A DNA stretch of 64,000 bases from Rhizobium subbaraonis (GCF_900220975.1 NZ_OBQD01000016.1:54410-118409), one strand, 5' to 3'; shown: positions 45,756-55,815, numbered from the stretch's first letter. Notes: generated from the sequence alone by a model not told the origin. Numbers and translations: made by a program.

Positions 45756-47108
45756 ATGGAAGTGCTAGCTCTCGATGTCCGCCTTGACACATCCCCCGAC
45801 CCGGTGGGAGTTCTCGTGCGAGATCAACGCGGCGGTCTGGCATTCGCCTATAGCGAATCTTATGTCTCGCAACCTGGTGCCATAACTTTGTCGCTGTCCC
45901 TGCCCTTGACACCAGAGCCGTTCGAGGAGGCCGTGACCCGTCCCTTCTTTGACAACCTGCTCCAAGAGCGGGATGGCGCGCTTTCCGACATTATGGCTCG
46001 CGAGGGCATCGCTCGTGACGATATTGCGAGCTTGCTGTTTCATCTCGGCAAGGATTGCGCAGGTGCCATCTCGGTTCTACCCTCTGGCTCACCTCCGACC
46101 AAGGTGCCCGGCGATTATCAGAAAGACTACCAGCGCATCGACGACGACCGACTGATCGCGATCGTTGACTCGCTCCACAAGCGACGGCGGCTGCCTCCGG
46201 GTACGGATGACCCCTCCCCTCTTGCAGGCATGCAGAGCAAAATCGCTCTTACTCTCCTGCCGGACGGCTCTCTGGCCGAGCCGATACCAGGTACTGGCGC
46301 GCCGACGACGCATATCCTGAAAGTTCCTGACCAGGACCATATCCACGACGGGACTCTCGAACATGAGGTAATGCGACTTTCTCAGGAGGTAGGGTTTTCG
46401 ACCGCTGATGTCTCGCTCCTCCCAATCGCTGGCGTCAACGTCCTTCTGGTCACGCGGTTCGATCGTGCTCGCGACAGAGACGGCCGCATCGTGCGAATTC
46501 ATCAGGAGGATTTCGCGCAGGCCCTTGGCCTGCCGTCGGCGCTCAAATACGAACGCCGAGGAGTTCCCGGCCGGCGTTTCGACGTTGATGCGGTCCGGCG
46601 AATACTCGATGCAACAGTTGATCCCGCCGTAGAAAGAGAACTCTTCATTCAAGCGACACTTTTTGACTTGTTCGTCGGCAATGTGGATGCCCACGCAAAG
46701 AACTTCGCGCTTCTCCATGAGCCAGGTGTGAGGATCCGTACTTCACCCCGTTACGACATTCTCCCTACGCGCCTCGACGATACACTCACAGATGAACTCG
46801 CTTACCGAATTGGTGATGCCACGACCCTGGACGAGATAAGTGGAGAAGACTTTGATCTCTTCCTCCAGACTGTTGGCATTTCGAGCGCCGCGGCGCGCCA
46901 GCGCCTTTCGAAAAGATACGCCACAGAGATTGCCGCCAAGCTTGCCGGACATTTGGACCGACTTGGTAGGGGTGGGCAAAAGCCGCTCGCCGATCTCATT
47001 GCATCCAACATGCGCACACTTCTAGGTGCACTGGATATCGAAGTCCCCGGTCCAGCGAAAGACCGTGACGCGTACATCGGACGAGCCGGTGGATGGCTGT
47101 TGAGTTAA
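45756..47108 (+). CDS. hipA: HipA-like serine/threonine kinase toxin
   Basis: This 450-residue protein is of full HipA length. The Ser-loop region PSPLAGMQSKIALTL resembles the autophosphorylation/P-loop segment. The kinase site GNVDAHAKNFALL and the metal-binding Asp in SPRYDILPT are intact. HipA phosphorylates tRNA synthetases such as GltX and induces dormancy; HipB neutralises it. Its position next to repABC fits a plasmid-stabilising role. Confidence 0.9.
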   Translation: MEVLALDVRLDTSPDPVGVLVRDQRGGLAFAYSESYVSQPGAITLSLSLPLTPEPFEEAVTRPFFDNLLQERDGALSDIMAREGIARDDIASLLFHLGKDCAGAISVLPSGSPPTKVPGDYQKDYQRIDDDRLIAIVDSLHKRRRLPPGTDDPSPLAGMQSKIALTLLPDGSLAEPIPGTGAPTTHILKVPDQDHIHDGTLEHEVMRLSQEVGFSTADVSLLPIAGVNVLLVTRFDRARDRDGRIVRIHQEDFAQALGLPSALKYERRGVPGRRFDVDAVRRILDATVDPAVERELFIQATLFDLFVGNVDAHAKNFALLHEPGVRIRTSPRYDILPTRLDDTLTDELAYRIGDATTLDEISGEDFDLFLQTVGISSAAARQRLSKRYATEIAAKLAGHLDRLGRGGQKPLADLIASNMRTLLGALDIEVPGPAKDRDAYIGRAGGWLLS

Positions 47109-47502
47109 GCGTATCCAGAGAGGTGGGTCGAAAGATCAGGTTCATAGTCGAACCGATAAGCGCCGCGAAAGCTGCCCCCCGTTGCTCAAATCGGGAAAAG
47201 CAACGAGCGATTCTATTCGTCTGGCTCGCGTAATTGATCGCGAGCACGTGAATTTAGACCCCCTAATGGATGTTTTCGACTCTTATTTTCCCTAACCGCG
47301 CGAACGAGGTCCTTCGACAGGAAGTCGCTAGCCCATTGCATTTCCAGTATGTTTTGGGGCCAGGCCCTTGGCTTCCGTTTTTCGGTAAGGGTTTGTTAAC
47401 CTTAAAGAGCTTGCCCAATGGCCAGAATCGAGGCTTATTGCAACAGCGGTTGAAAAAGGGTTTTGCCGCGTTGAACCGCTGTTACTGAATTTTGGGTTAG
47501 GC
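47109..47502. other. Leader region upstream of repA
   Basis: A 394-bp non-coding stretch before the repABC operon, relatively AT-rich toward its end. The repA promoter should lie here. I could not assign one with confidence, and I saw no parS palindrome in it. Confidence 0.4.
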
Positions 47503-48717
47503 ATGAAAACCAAAGCTGACGCGCAGGCATCATCACGAGAAACACTCGTAAGCCTTATAGACCGGCATTCGTCGGCTCTTGCTGTTCAGTTACAAGCGCA
47601 TCATGTGAGCACGTTCCCGCCGACGGCGCAAAAGGGAATACGCCATTTCCAACCGTCAGAAGCTGCGAAACTCGTGGGTGTGAAGGAAGTCTATCTTCGT
47701 CAGGTCTCTAACGACATAGACAATCTAGAGGTAAGCACGACACCTGGCGGTCGACGCTCCTATTCCGTCGTTGATATCGACAAGATCCGCCGGCATCTCG
47801 ACAAGGTCGGCAGAGCAGACCGTAGATATTTGCCTCACCGCCGCGACGACGAAGAACTGCAGGTTATTTCCGTCATGAACTTCAAGGGTGGTTCGGGCAA
47901 AACGACCACGTCCGTTCACCTCGCCCAATACCTGGCGTTAAAGGGCTATCGCGTACTCGCTATCGATCTTGATCCGCAGGCAAGTATGTCAGCCTTGTTC
48001 GGGCATCAGCCCGAAATCGATGTGCACCCGAACGACACGATGTACGGCGCAATACGGTATGACGACGGGCGTCGGCCGGTGAAAGACATCATCCGGAGAA
48101 CCTACATTCCGGGACTGGACCTTGTCCCCGGAAACCTCGAACTGATGGAGTTCGAACATGACACCCCTCGCGCGCTGATGACGCGGCAGCCGGGCGATGT
48201 GATGTTCTTTCAACGTCTCAGCGGTGCAATCGATGATGTTAGTGATAACTACGATGTCGTCATCATCGATTGCCCTCCTCAGTTGGGCTACCTCACGCTC
48301 TCCGCCCTCACCGCGGCGACATCGGTTCTCGTGACGGTCCATCCGCAAATGCTGGATGTCATGTCGATGAATCAGTTTCTCGCAATGGTCGCTGATCTGC
48401 TGCGAGAAGTCGCCGCCGCCGGCGGCAATGTTGATTTTGCCTGGCTGCGTTACCTCATCACTCGGTTTGAGCCGTCCGACGGACCTCAAAATCAGATGGT
48501 CGGCTATCTTCGTTCTATTTTCGGCGCCCATGTGCTGAATTTCCCGATGCTGAAGTCGACCGCCGTGTCAGATGCGGGGCTTACGAATCAAACTCTTTAT
48601 GAAGTCGAACGCGGCCAGTTCACACGCAGCACCTATGACCGAGCCATTGAGTCGATGAACAGCGTCAATGACGAGATTGAAACCCTGATCAAGAGAGCTT
48701 GGGGACGAGCGACATGA
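47503..48717 (+). CDS. repA: Plasmid partitioning ATPase RepA
   Basis: This 404-residue ParA-type ATPase of the RepABC family has an N-terminal helix-turn-helix region (EAAKLVGVKEVYLRQVSND), deviant Walker A FKGGSGKTTTSVHLA (near 127-141) and Walker B VVIIDCPPQLGYLT. It moves plasmid copies with RepB bound at parS and represses the operon. It overlaps repB by ATGA. Confidence 0.95.
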   Translation: MKTKADAQASSRETLVSLIDRHSSALAVQLQAHHVSTFPPTAQKGIRHFQPSEAAKLVGVKEVYLRQVSNDIDNLEVSTTPGGRRSYSVVDIDKIRRHLDKVGRADRRYLPHRRDDEELQVISVMNFKGGSGKTTTSVHLAQYLALKGYRVLAIDLDPQASMSALFGHQPEIDVHPNDTMYGAIRYDDGRRPVKDIIRRTYIPGLDLVPGNLELMEFEHDTPRALMTRQPGDVMFFQRLSGAIDDVSDNYDVVIIDCPPQLGYLTLSALTAATSVLVTVHPQMLDVMSMNQFLAMVADLLREVAAAGGNVDFAWLRYLITRFEPSDGPQNQMVGYLRSIFGAHVLNFPMLKSTAVSDAGLTNQTLYEVERGQFTRSTYDRAIESMNSVNDEIETLIKRAWGRAT

Positions 48718-49679
48718 GCAGAAAGAACCTCCTGAACTTAATCCAGGTCGATGCCGACATGCCCGGAAAGGTTGCCACATCCGACAACAAGCTTGTCGGG
48801 CAAGTCGCCAGCACAATGCGAGAAGAGAAAGCCCGGCAGGCACGCGCCGACGACATCGAGCGGCGGCTTGGTGAGGGTCAGTCTGTCATCGACTTGGACA
48901 CCGCTCTCGTCGAGCCCTCTTTCGTTCGTGACCGGATGCCTGGCGATATCGATGGTCTGCTTTCGTCGATTCGCGAGCAGGGTCAGCAGGTGCCAATCCT
49001 GGCACGTCCCCATCCTGAGAAACCGGGACATTATCAGGTCGCCTTCGGTCATCGTCGTCTGCGCGCGCTCCAACAACTCGGCTTGCAGGTAAAGGCGGTT
49101 ATCCGTGCCTTGACGGACGAGGAACTGGTGATCGCCCAAGGGCAAGAAAACAACGAACGCGAGGACCTCACCTACATAGAGAAGGCACGGTTCGCTCAGC
49201 GACTGAAGGAGCGTTTTGCCCGCGAAGTGATCACATCGGCGATGTCTGTCGACAAGGCCGAGTTGTCGCGAATGCTTTCCGTAGTTGAAGCTATTCCCGC
49301 CGATCTGATCGATGCTATCGGACCTGCCCCCGGCGTTGGACGGCGAAGCTGGCAAGAGTTGGCGGATTTGATCCATAAGGACGAAAACAAGAATCGTCTG
49401 GAACTGGCGCGATCGGACGAGTTGCAGAGCATGACTTCGCAGGATCGCTTTAAGGCGCTTCTTAGCGCCTTAAAGCCCCGCCGTGTTGTTCGTGGTTTGC
49501 CTGAAGTTCTCTCGACGTCGTCCGGTCAGCGACTGGGCCACGTCAAACAGAGCAAGTCAAAAATCGAAATTACACTCGACAGGAAGGAAGCGGGGGAGTT
49601 CGCGGCCTTCCTGCTCAATGACGCGGTTGCTCTTTTCGAAGAACGCCGTGCGAAGTCCACTGGAAAAGAGGAAGCATAA
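48714..49679 (+). CDS. repB: Plasmid partitioning protein RepB
   Basis: This 321-residue ParB-type protein has the CTP-binding region around ILARPHPEKPGHYQVAFGHRRLRAL and the helix-turn-helix DNA-binding part after QENNEREDLTYIEKARFAQRL. It binds parS sites; candidates are at 54216 and 54422. The start at 48714 overlaps the repA stop. Confidence 0.95.
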   Translation: MSRKNLLNLIQVDADMPGKVATSDNKLVGQVASTMREEKARQARADDIERRLGEGQSVIDLDTALVEPSFVRDRMPGDIDGLLSSIREQGQQVPILARPHPEKPGHYQVAFGHRRLRALQQLGLQVKAVIRALTDEELVIAQGQENNEREDLTYIEKARFAQRLKERFAREVITSAMSVDKAELSRMLSVVEAIPADLIDAIGPAPGVGRRSWQELADLIHKDENKNRLELARSDELQSMTSQDRFKALLSALKPRRVVRGLPEVLSTSSGQRLGHVKQSKSKIEITLDRKEAGEFAAFLLNDAVALFEERRAKSTGKEEA

Positions 49680-49683
49680 CCGC

Positions 49684-49738
49684 AAAAGAAAAGAGCCCCC
49701 AAAACGTCGCCGTCTCGGAAGCCCCTATCTGTCTAAGC
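49684..49738 (-). ncRNA. repABC counter-transcribed RNA (incompatibility RNA)
   Basis: On the minus strand, TTGACG (49773-49768), a 17-bp spacer and GATTCT (49750-49745) form a promoter with a start near 49738. The transcript runs into a 15-bp hairpin built partly of G-U pairs (arms within about 49692-49725, loop GCGA). A U-rich run (49684-49692) follows. An RNA of about 55 nt antisense to the repB-repC gap is standard in repABC plasmids and limits repC expression. Confidence 0.75.
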
Positions 49739-49831
49739 ATCAGTAGAATCGCATTTCCGGGATTCATCGTCAAGAGTCTAGGCGCCGTTTCGGCGAACGA
49801 ATTTCTTTTGCCTGTTAGAAGGTGAAGAACG

Positions 49832-51043
49832 ATGCGTACGGAAAGTGTGACGACGCCTTTTGGGCGGCGGCCGGCAACGCTTGCCCTTGTCAGGCGGCAA
49901 CAGGCGGCCGGCGAAATACCGACAAGCAAATCTGCTGACAAGTGGAGGGTCTTCCGCGATGCGTCTGCAGCGATGGAACTGCTGGGGCTGCAGTCGAATA
50001 GCCTGTCTGTCCTCGACGCGCTGTTGAGCTTCTTCCCCGAAAAAGAACTGCGAGGGGATGCGCAGTTGGTGGTTTTCCCGTCGAACATGCAACTGTCACT
50101 GCGAGCGCACAGCATGCCTGGATCGACCTTACGGCGCCATTTGGGTGCGCTGGTTGATGCCGGTCTGATCATCCGCAAGGATAGCGCCAACGGCAAACGC
50201 TTTGCGCGCAAGGGTGCTGACGGGGATGTTGAAAGCGCGTTTGGCTTCGATCTCTCTCCTTTGCTCGCCCGTGCGGAAGAACTCGCGCTTCTGGCGCAGC
50301 AGGTGATCGCGACGCGTGCAGAGTTCAGGAAAGCCAAAGAGAAGCTCACAATTTGCCGACGAGACACCCGCAAGCTCCTAACGGCTGCCATCGAGGAGGG
50401 CGCTGATGGTGATTGGCAGGCGATCGAGGAGGTCTACGTCGGACTGATCGGCAACCTCCCGAGGACGCCAACACTCGTTGAGGTGAGGAAAGTACTTGAA
50501 AGCATGGAAATGCTGAAGGAAGAAATCCTCAATCGCTTGGAAACAAACGGAAAAGCAGAAAATAATAGCACCAATGATGCTCAAAATGAGCGCCACATAC
50601 AGAATTCAAACTCCAACTCCACTACTGTATTTGAACCTCGCTCTGAAAAAGAGCAGGGCGAAAAGTTGAGCAAGCCAGCAAAGCCGAGCGAGCCGCTAAA
50701 GGTCTTCCCCCTCTCCGTTGTGCTGAGGGCTTGCCCGCAAATCTCCGATTATGGCCCGGGCGGAGCCATCGGGAACTGGCGCGATCTCATGTCTGCGGCC
50801 GTGGTGATCCGCTCGATGCTCGGCGTGAGCCCCTCGGCCTATCAGGAGGCCTGTGAAATCATGGGACCCGAAAATGCAGCGGTGGCAATGGCCTGCATCT
50901 TCGAACGGTCGAATGTGATCAATTCTGCCGGCGGCTATCTGCGCGACCTTACACGACGCACCGAGCAGTCGGAATTCTCGCTCGGTCCGATGATCATGGC
51001 GCTTTTGAAGTCGAACGCTGGCGGGCAACTGAAAGCCGGATAA
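49832..51043 (+). CDS. repC: Replication initiator RepC
   Basis: This 403-residue RepC has the family start (TTPFGRRPATLALVRRQ) and the winged-helix region (AHSMPGSTLRRHLGALVDAGLIIRKDSANGKRFARK). RepC initiates replication at oriV, which lies inside its own gene in this family. The 152-bp gap from repB carries the antisense RNA. Confidence 0.95.
   Translation: MRTESVTTPFGRRPATLALVRRQQAAGEIPTSKSADKWRVFRDASAAMELLGLQSNSLSVLDALLSFFPEKELRGDAQLVVFPSNMQLSLRAHSMPGSTLRRHLGALVDAGLIIRKDSANGKRFARKGADGDVESAFGFDLSPLLARAEELALLAQQVIATRAEFRKAKEKLTICRRDTRKLLTAAIEEGADGDWQAIEEVYVGLIGNLPRTPTLVEVRKVLESMEMLKEEILNRLETNGKAENNSTNDAQNERHIQNSNSNSTTVFEPRSEKEQGEKLSKPAKPSEPLKVFPLSVVLRACPQISDYGPGGAIGNWRDLMSAAVVIRSMLGVSPSAYQEACEIMGPENAAVAMACIFERSNVINSAGGYLRDLTRRTEQSEFSLGPMIMALLKSNAGGQLKAG
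50555..50655. other. AT-rich segment inside repC (probable oriV)
   Basis: The stretch encoding the Asn/Ser-rich linker (NGKAENNSTNDAQNERHIQNSNSNS) is much richer in A and T than the rest of repC. In repABC replicons the origin maps to such an AT-rich block in the middle to 3' part of repC. Confidence 0.5.
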
Positions 51044-51070
51044 GGCGACGCGTCTTCCCTGAGGCTTGTT

Positions 51071-51830
51071 TTAGCTGTGGAGCCTCAACAGGTTATCCGC
51101 GGTTAGGCCGAGACGGCTGATTGGGGTTTTGGACTTTAGGCTGCTGTGAGGGCGATGCCAATTGTAGCGGTGGGGCCAGATTGGCAGTTCTGCAGCGCGG
51201 CGCTCCGAGGTTGGATAGGCGACAGCGTAGGCCCATTCGCGCAGCGCCGTCTGGATGAAGCGCTCCGCCTTTCCAATGGTCCTGGGCGTGTAGGGCTTTG
51301 TTCTGACATGCCTGAGGCCGAGCTTGCGGCAAGCCTTTCCAAACGCTTTCGATCGGTAGCATGAGCCGTTGTCGGTCATAACGCGGGTGACGGTGACGCC
51401 GAGGCTGGCATAGTAGGCGATTGCGGCGCCGAGGAAGGCGACGTGGGCCAGCCGGCGCCACGCGACTTGCCCTTTTATGGATCGCCCGTGCTGCGGTGTC
51501 CGACGCGGTCGGCGCGATATCCTTCAGGCGCGACAGCCCGGCACTCCTGAGCACCCGGCTGACGGTGGCCGGCGAGACGCCGACCTCGAGCGCGATGTGC
51601 TGGCCGGTCCAGCGCTGACGGCCCAAAGCAACCACACGCGCGGCAACCACCGGATCGGTCATGCCTGCGCGCCCATGGGCCTTGAAGCGCTCGACCCAGC
51701 GCGCCACGATCTTCGCCGATACACCAAAGAGCCGTGCTGCCTGGACTTGGGAAAGACGACCCGCAATCACCGACAACGCCATCTCCTCTCGACGCAAAGG
51801 CGTCAGACGGGCATTCTTATGGATGTTCAT
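51071..51830 (-). pseudogene. IS481-family transposase, internal deletion
   Basis: The N-terminal helix-turn-helix part (LTPLRREEMALSVIAGRLSQ ... GLSRLKDIAP) and the C-terminal catalytic part (MTDNGSCYRSKAFGKACR ... WHRPHSSLKSKTPISRLGL) are in different frames. About 60 codons between them, including the first catalytic Asp, are missing. The gene is dead. It lies directly after repC. Confidence 0.85.
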
Positions 51831-51835
51831 TCAGA

Positions 51836-52294
51836 CCCTCCGATGGATACTGAAGCTTGGTAACTCCAGTCTCCCCGGTCCAGTCCGAATGGACAACCTC
51901 CTGAGAGCTTACACTTAGCAAACATCCAATCTGTGAGTGGCACTCAGTTTGCTCATAATTTGGGGGTCCATCCCGGCTAAGACCGTCTTCCGACGTACAC
52001 TATCGACGTGACCCAGGATCCTGTTTGCGCTGGGGTCTGATTAAAAATCTGAGAGATCCTGTTTCACCAAGATCTCAAGGCGGTCATCGCCTCTTTTGGT
52101 AGCGCTCTGCGATTGAATGCCGACATCGATTCTCGCGTCGCATCAACGGCGCAATTGCCAGGGAAATCACCAACGCCTGTGTTGGTGATTTCCCTGTTCG
52201 ACACTGTCGTTAAAATTCGACGGGAGGGGTTTAGGAGGGGTTTTGATTTCTGCCTTATGTGCGTGACGTGGTTTAAAGGAAGAGGATCAAAATC
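51836..52294. other. Intergenic region between the IS481 remnant and the coiA-like gene
   Basis: About 460 bp that include the probable IS481 end and the long hairpin at 52159-52196. I see no gene in it. Confidence 0.5.
52159..52196. repeat. Perfect 16-bp-stem hairpin
   Basis: CAGGGAAATCACCAAC and its exact complement flank the six-base loop GCCTGT. There is no T-run after it on the plus strand, so it is not a classic terminator. It lies 98 bp before the coiA-like gene and could be a regulatory or plasmid-maintenance site. Confidence 0.55.
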
Positions 52295-54082
52295 ATGCCA
52301 GGCCCAACGCTCGCATTTGGCAAGCATTCGAGTGGCGAGTTTTTGCATATCTCCCGGGCTGCGAATGGCAACAATTGCCACTGTACCTGCCCCGAATGTG
52401 ACTTGCCCCTTATTGCTCGCACGAATCACATGACACCGCATTTTGCGCACCGGACAGCAGTGGGAAGCGGCACCAAAGGATGCGGAACAACCGGCCAGAT
52501 GACTGCCTTGCACACGTTCGCCAGGGACTTGTTTCTCCGTGGCGGCCGCGTCCAGCTTCCAGCCATATCGCAGGACGGACACCGGGTGGTCGGTCCCATG
52601 GAGGTCGAATTGACGGATGTCAGAACCGAGCAGCGATTTGATGGATACCAGCCTGACGTCATCTTCTCCGCCTCGGGCAAACCTCTTCTTATGGAGATTG
52701 CCGTTACGCATACGGTTCCAGCTGCGAAGGCAGGTTTGATCCGGCGTCAGAGAATCGAGGCTTTCGAGATCGACCTTGAGCTGGATTGCGTCCCTGGCAA
52801 TTTTTCCGCTGAAGCCGTTGAAAATCACGTCCGGCTCCAAGCCCCTCGACATTGGATCTACAACGAAAGGCTCGAAAATCGACTTCACTCTCTCTACCAC
52901 CTTGATGCTGTGCGGGCGCGCGGCCAGCTGACATTGGAGAAATCCAAGGCGCTGGCTGAGCTCTACGATCGGTTGGCCAAAGTCCGGAAAGTGCCTGCCC
53001 CTTCCCTTGCCGCGAAAAAAGCATCCGTCTGGCAGTGGCTGATCGACACACACCCATCATTCGAGGGATATTTTCGAACGTCAGCAGATGATTGGCGCGC
53101 CTTCGTTCTTCTGGAATGTCTGAATGGTCTCGGCCTTCCGTTGAGCCGCATTGTCACGAGGCTCAAAGGTGCCGAACATCTTCACGCCGAACTGGCTGGT
53201 GTTGACTGTTCATCGTCAGAATCGGCTGAAGCGGGGCTTCCGGCGTTCGGGGTGGAGGCGTGCGTGTTCACCTTCTTGTCTATCCTTGAAAAGCGCGGAG
53301 CTGTCGTGTGTCTACCCGGCGGAATTTGGCGCCTGCTCGTGGAACTTCCCAGCCAGCAAGCGCTCCCGTTCGGACCCGTCCCTGCCCGCCCGACCAGAAG
53401 CGAATACGTAGCGAAGCGCCGCGAGAAGTTGGAAGCAAGTCTTCAGCGGATCGCGGCAAAGCTTTGTCCGGCAGACAGGGACGAGTTTGAAAGCGGCATG
53501 GAGGCGTGGTGGACGCGCGCCCTGGAGGGTCGCTCAACTCCCCTCGATATTATCGCCACCGGAAATTACCGGTGGGAGCGGTTGAACCAGCAACTTGCCA
53601 CTATTGAGGAGGCGCTCAATTCGGACACGCCCGATCTTTCCGAATCACTCGGTCTTCCGATGAGCGAAGCAATGGCAGCTCACGCGGCGCGGGCCGAGAT
53701 CGTCGAAAGGGGGAAGGGCCTCCTTCGAGGTGAAAAGCTTCGTGCGAGAGCTTTACAGAAATTTGACACGGAGATCGCGGCGATATGGCTTGGGACGAGA
53801 GCATCCAGAAAAGGGCTTTCGCCGCTCGAGTTTGCGATGGCATCGGACAGCGGCCTGCGGATTTCTCTTGAGGAGCTGGAGCAGCGGCTTGTGAACAAGA
53901 ATCGTATCCCTGTGATCCAGGAAGAGCTTCGAATTTGGGTGGAGAAGAAATTTGGCATTAAGGGGCTCAGGTTCATCCAAAGAGGAAATGACGGTCTTCC
54001 CGACCGACGAACGCCCCTGCAATGTTGTTATGACGAAGTCAGCTTGGCCAAGATGCAGGAGCTGACCACACTTTGGGTCTAG
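52295..54082 (+). CDS. CoiA-like nuclease-family protein
   Basis: This 595-residue protein begins with a zinc-ribbon region (CHCTCPECDLPLIAR, then HMTPHFAHRT) and a restriction-endonuclease-like core (YQPDVIFSASGKPLLMEIAVTHTV, with Asp and Glu). This is the layout of competence protein CoiA. The long C-terminal half is helical and ends in a segment like the MbcA/ParS toxin-binding region (GLSPLEFAMASDSGLRISLEEL). It lies between repC and the parS sites. It may act on incoming DNA or in plasmid transfer or defence; the function is inferred. Confidence 0.65.
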   Translation: MPGPTLAFGKHSSGEFLHISRAANGNNCHCTCPECDLPLIARTNHMTPHFAHRTAVGSGTKGCGTTGQMTALHTFARDLFLRGGRVQLPAISQDGHRVVGPMEVELTDVRTEQRFDGYQPDVIFSASGKPLLMEIAVTHTVPAAKAGLIRRQRIEAFEIDLELDCVPGNFSAEAVENHVRLQAPRHWIYNERLENRLHSLYHLDAVRARGQLTLEKSKALAELYDRLAKVRKVPAPSLAAKKASVWQWLIDTHPSFEGYFRTSADDWRAFVLLECLNGLGLPLSRIVTRLKGAEHLHAELAGVDCSSSESAEAGLPAFGVEACVFTFLSILEKRGAVVCLPGGIWRLLVELPSQQALPFGPVPARPTRSEYVAKRREKLEASLQRIAAKLCPADRDEFESGMEAWWTRALEGRSTPLDIIATGNYRWERLNQQLATIEEALNSDTPDLSESLGLPMSEAMAAHAARAEIVERGKGLLRGEKLRARALQKFDTEIAAIWLGTRASRKGLSPLEFAMASDSGLRISLEELEQRLVNKNRIPVIQEELRIWVEKKFGIKGLRFIQRGNDGLPDRRTPLQCCYDEVSLAKMQELTTLWV

Positions 54083-54215
54083 TTGAGTGGGGGAATTGTC
54101 CTGGAAATGCTGCGCCGTTTCGCGCTGCCCCTCAGTCAGGGCGCATTGAGAGCACGCGCCTGCCCATGAGACCAGGTCGTGGCGGATATCATAAGTTCGG
54201 GGAGGCGGAAGATAT

Positions 54216-54231
54216 GTTGACCGCGGTCATC
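54216..54231. promoter_or_regulatory. parS-like site, one mismatch
   Basis: GTTGACCGCGGTCATC differs at one position from the perfect palindrome at 54422. It matches the repABC parS form GTTNNNNGCNNNNAAC except for that base. A similar CA-CAATAAC tail follows both sites. Confidence 0.65.
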
Positions 54232-54421
54232 AGCAATAACTAATTGATATCAATTGTTTTTTTGTGCCGATGTTTTCGCTCTGTGCCTTCGGTCTCTTTT
54301 TCTTTTGATCGGATAGTTCAAATCAGACCCCTGGTACAGCGGACGCAGTCCGTAGCTACAACGTCATACAAAGCCGATCTGGCGCGAACTCCGATGGCAG
54401 GCTTGCCTGGTAAAGATTGTC

Positions 54422-54437
54422 GTTGACCGCGGTCAAC
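54422..54437. promoter_or_regulatory. parS: parS site, perfect palindrome
   Basis: GTTGACCGCGGTCAAC is a perfect 16-bp palindrome of the repABC parS type. It is 206 bp from the imperfect copy and about 3.4 kb downstream of repC. It is the likely RepB binding site. Confidence 0.8.
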
Positions 54438-55815
54438 AATCATAACTTACGGGTTTGTATAGGTTTTTCGGCGCGGGTCACAATGGAGGACCGATTGCGT
54501 CGGCACAGCTGGCTAGAACCATCGAGCTAGGCGCTTTGATCAACCAGGCCTCGCCAGTTGAACGCCCTCCCCGCTCATACGCCGCCTTGATGCCGCTTTG
54601 TGCCCGCAACGCGCGGCACTTAGAAATTGGAGCTCTTATCAGCGGCCCTGCTCCGGCTCGATCTTCTTGGCCGGCGGTGACTGCGTCTTGTGCGCTGTGT
54701 TGTTACACTAAACCGGACGCCGGCATCTCGAACCTGAAGGGTCCCGCCAGCAGCTTCTCGTCGGGTCTGTTCCAACTTTTGCCGCTGTCGGGGCCCGACG
54801 GCACGCGTGGTAGAAACAATGGTCCCCTGCTCCATGCCAGAAGTTGCTTAAGCGACGCGGAGTTCAAAGGTCACTCAAGTGGCGGCGGTGACATAGTATC
54901 GGGCATTGCCCGATGGGCTGGCAGACCCATGTCAAGGCCATCCGGCATTCGTTGGTATCAGAAGCATCTGATTGGAGAACCTCGGGAGTTCGGTCATACT
55001 CGGAGAGCGCAATTCCAACTGCAGATCCAATGCGCGATGGCCTGCCAGATCGGACGCCTTCGGGTGGGCGTGGAACGCCAGGTGCAATATCTTTCCAGAG
55101 AGGGTTCGGCGTTCCTCATTGACGCGCCAATTCAAGCGGTGCTGAGAGATCGCGTCTTACCATCCAATCTCGCAATCGGTCGATCCGTTACCGCCCGTCT
55201 CGAAATCAATGACACGAACGCACAAAACTCTGATGGCTCAATCCTTGCTGACCGCTCGTCTGTCTTCTGTTCACAAGTCCAGATCGAGGAGCGATTGGTC
55301 CACCTCCCCAGAACGTGCGCCAGTCAGCGATGCGAGAGAAACTTCGAGATGCCGGGAAGGTCTCCTGAATGGGTGGACAGTCGCAAGAAGCGTCGAGTAA
55401 TTCGTCTACCGTCAAGATGGGGAGGGCGACCGTGCGACTGCGAGTTGCCTGCGTGAAGTCCGAATATTTGATATTTACGATGACAGTCTTGCCGCTAATG
55501 TGGTTTGCCTCGCAATGGCTCCAAACCTTTTCCGGCGAGGGCCCTCAGTTCAGCCGACGCAAGACCGAGGTCGTCTATGTCCTCGATGAACGTATTTTCG
55601 GCACCAACAGATTTCCGAATCCTATCGGGGCGAACTTGCCGTTGGTCGATGCCCCGGGCAATGCCGTTTAAGTTCGGCCCCGACTTCCCGAATCAATTCC
55701 TTGGCTCTTCATGCGTTCTCCCGTCGCCGGACGAACACCATTGAACTTCTTGTCAGGGAGGCCCTCGATTAAACCGGGCCCCTGTTTTGGGGCACTGACA
55801 GCCTGGCCATTTGGC
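54438..55815. other. Long region without a convincing gene
   Basis: About 1.4 kb. A 333-codon plus-strand frame (54455-55456) opens just after parS, but it has no ribosome site, a composition unlike real proteins here, and only a short conserved-looking start (GAGHNGGPIASAQLAR). It may contain decayed genes. Confidence 0.5.

Noticed and set aside
52159-52196. Intrinsic terminator for repC
   Set aside because: It is 1.1 kb from repC with an IS remnant between, and no T-run follows the stem.
54455-55456. 333-codon frame after parS
   Set aside because: No ribosome site, odd composition and no motif. Only the first 15-20 residues look protein-like.
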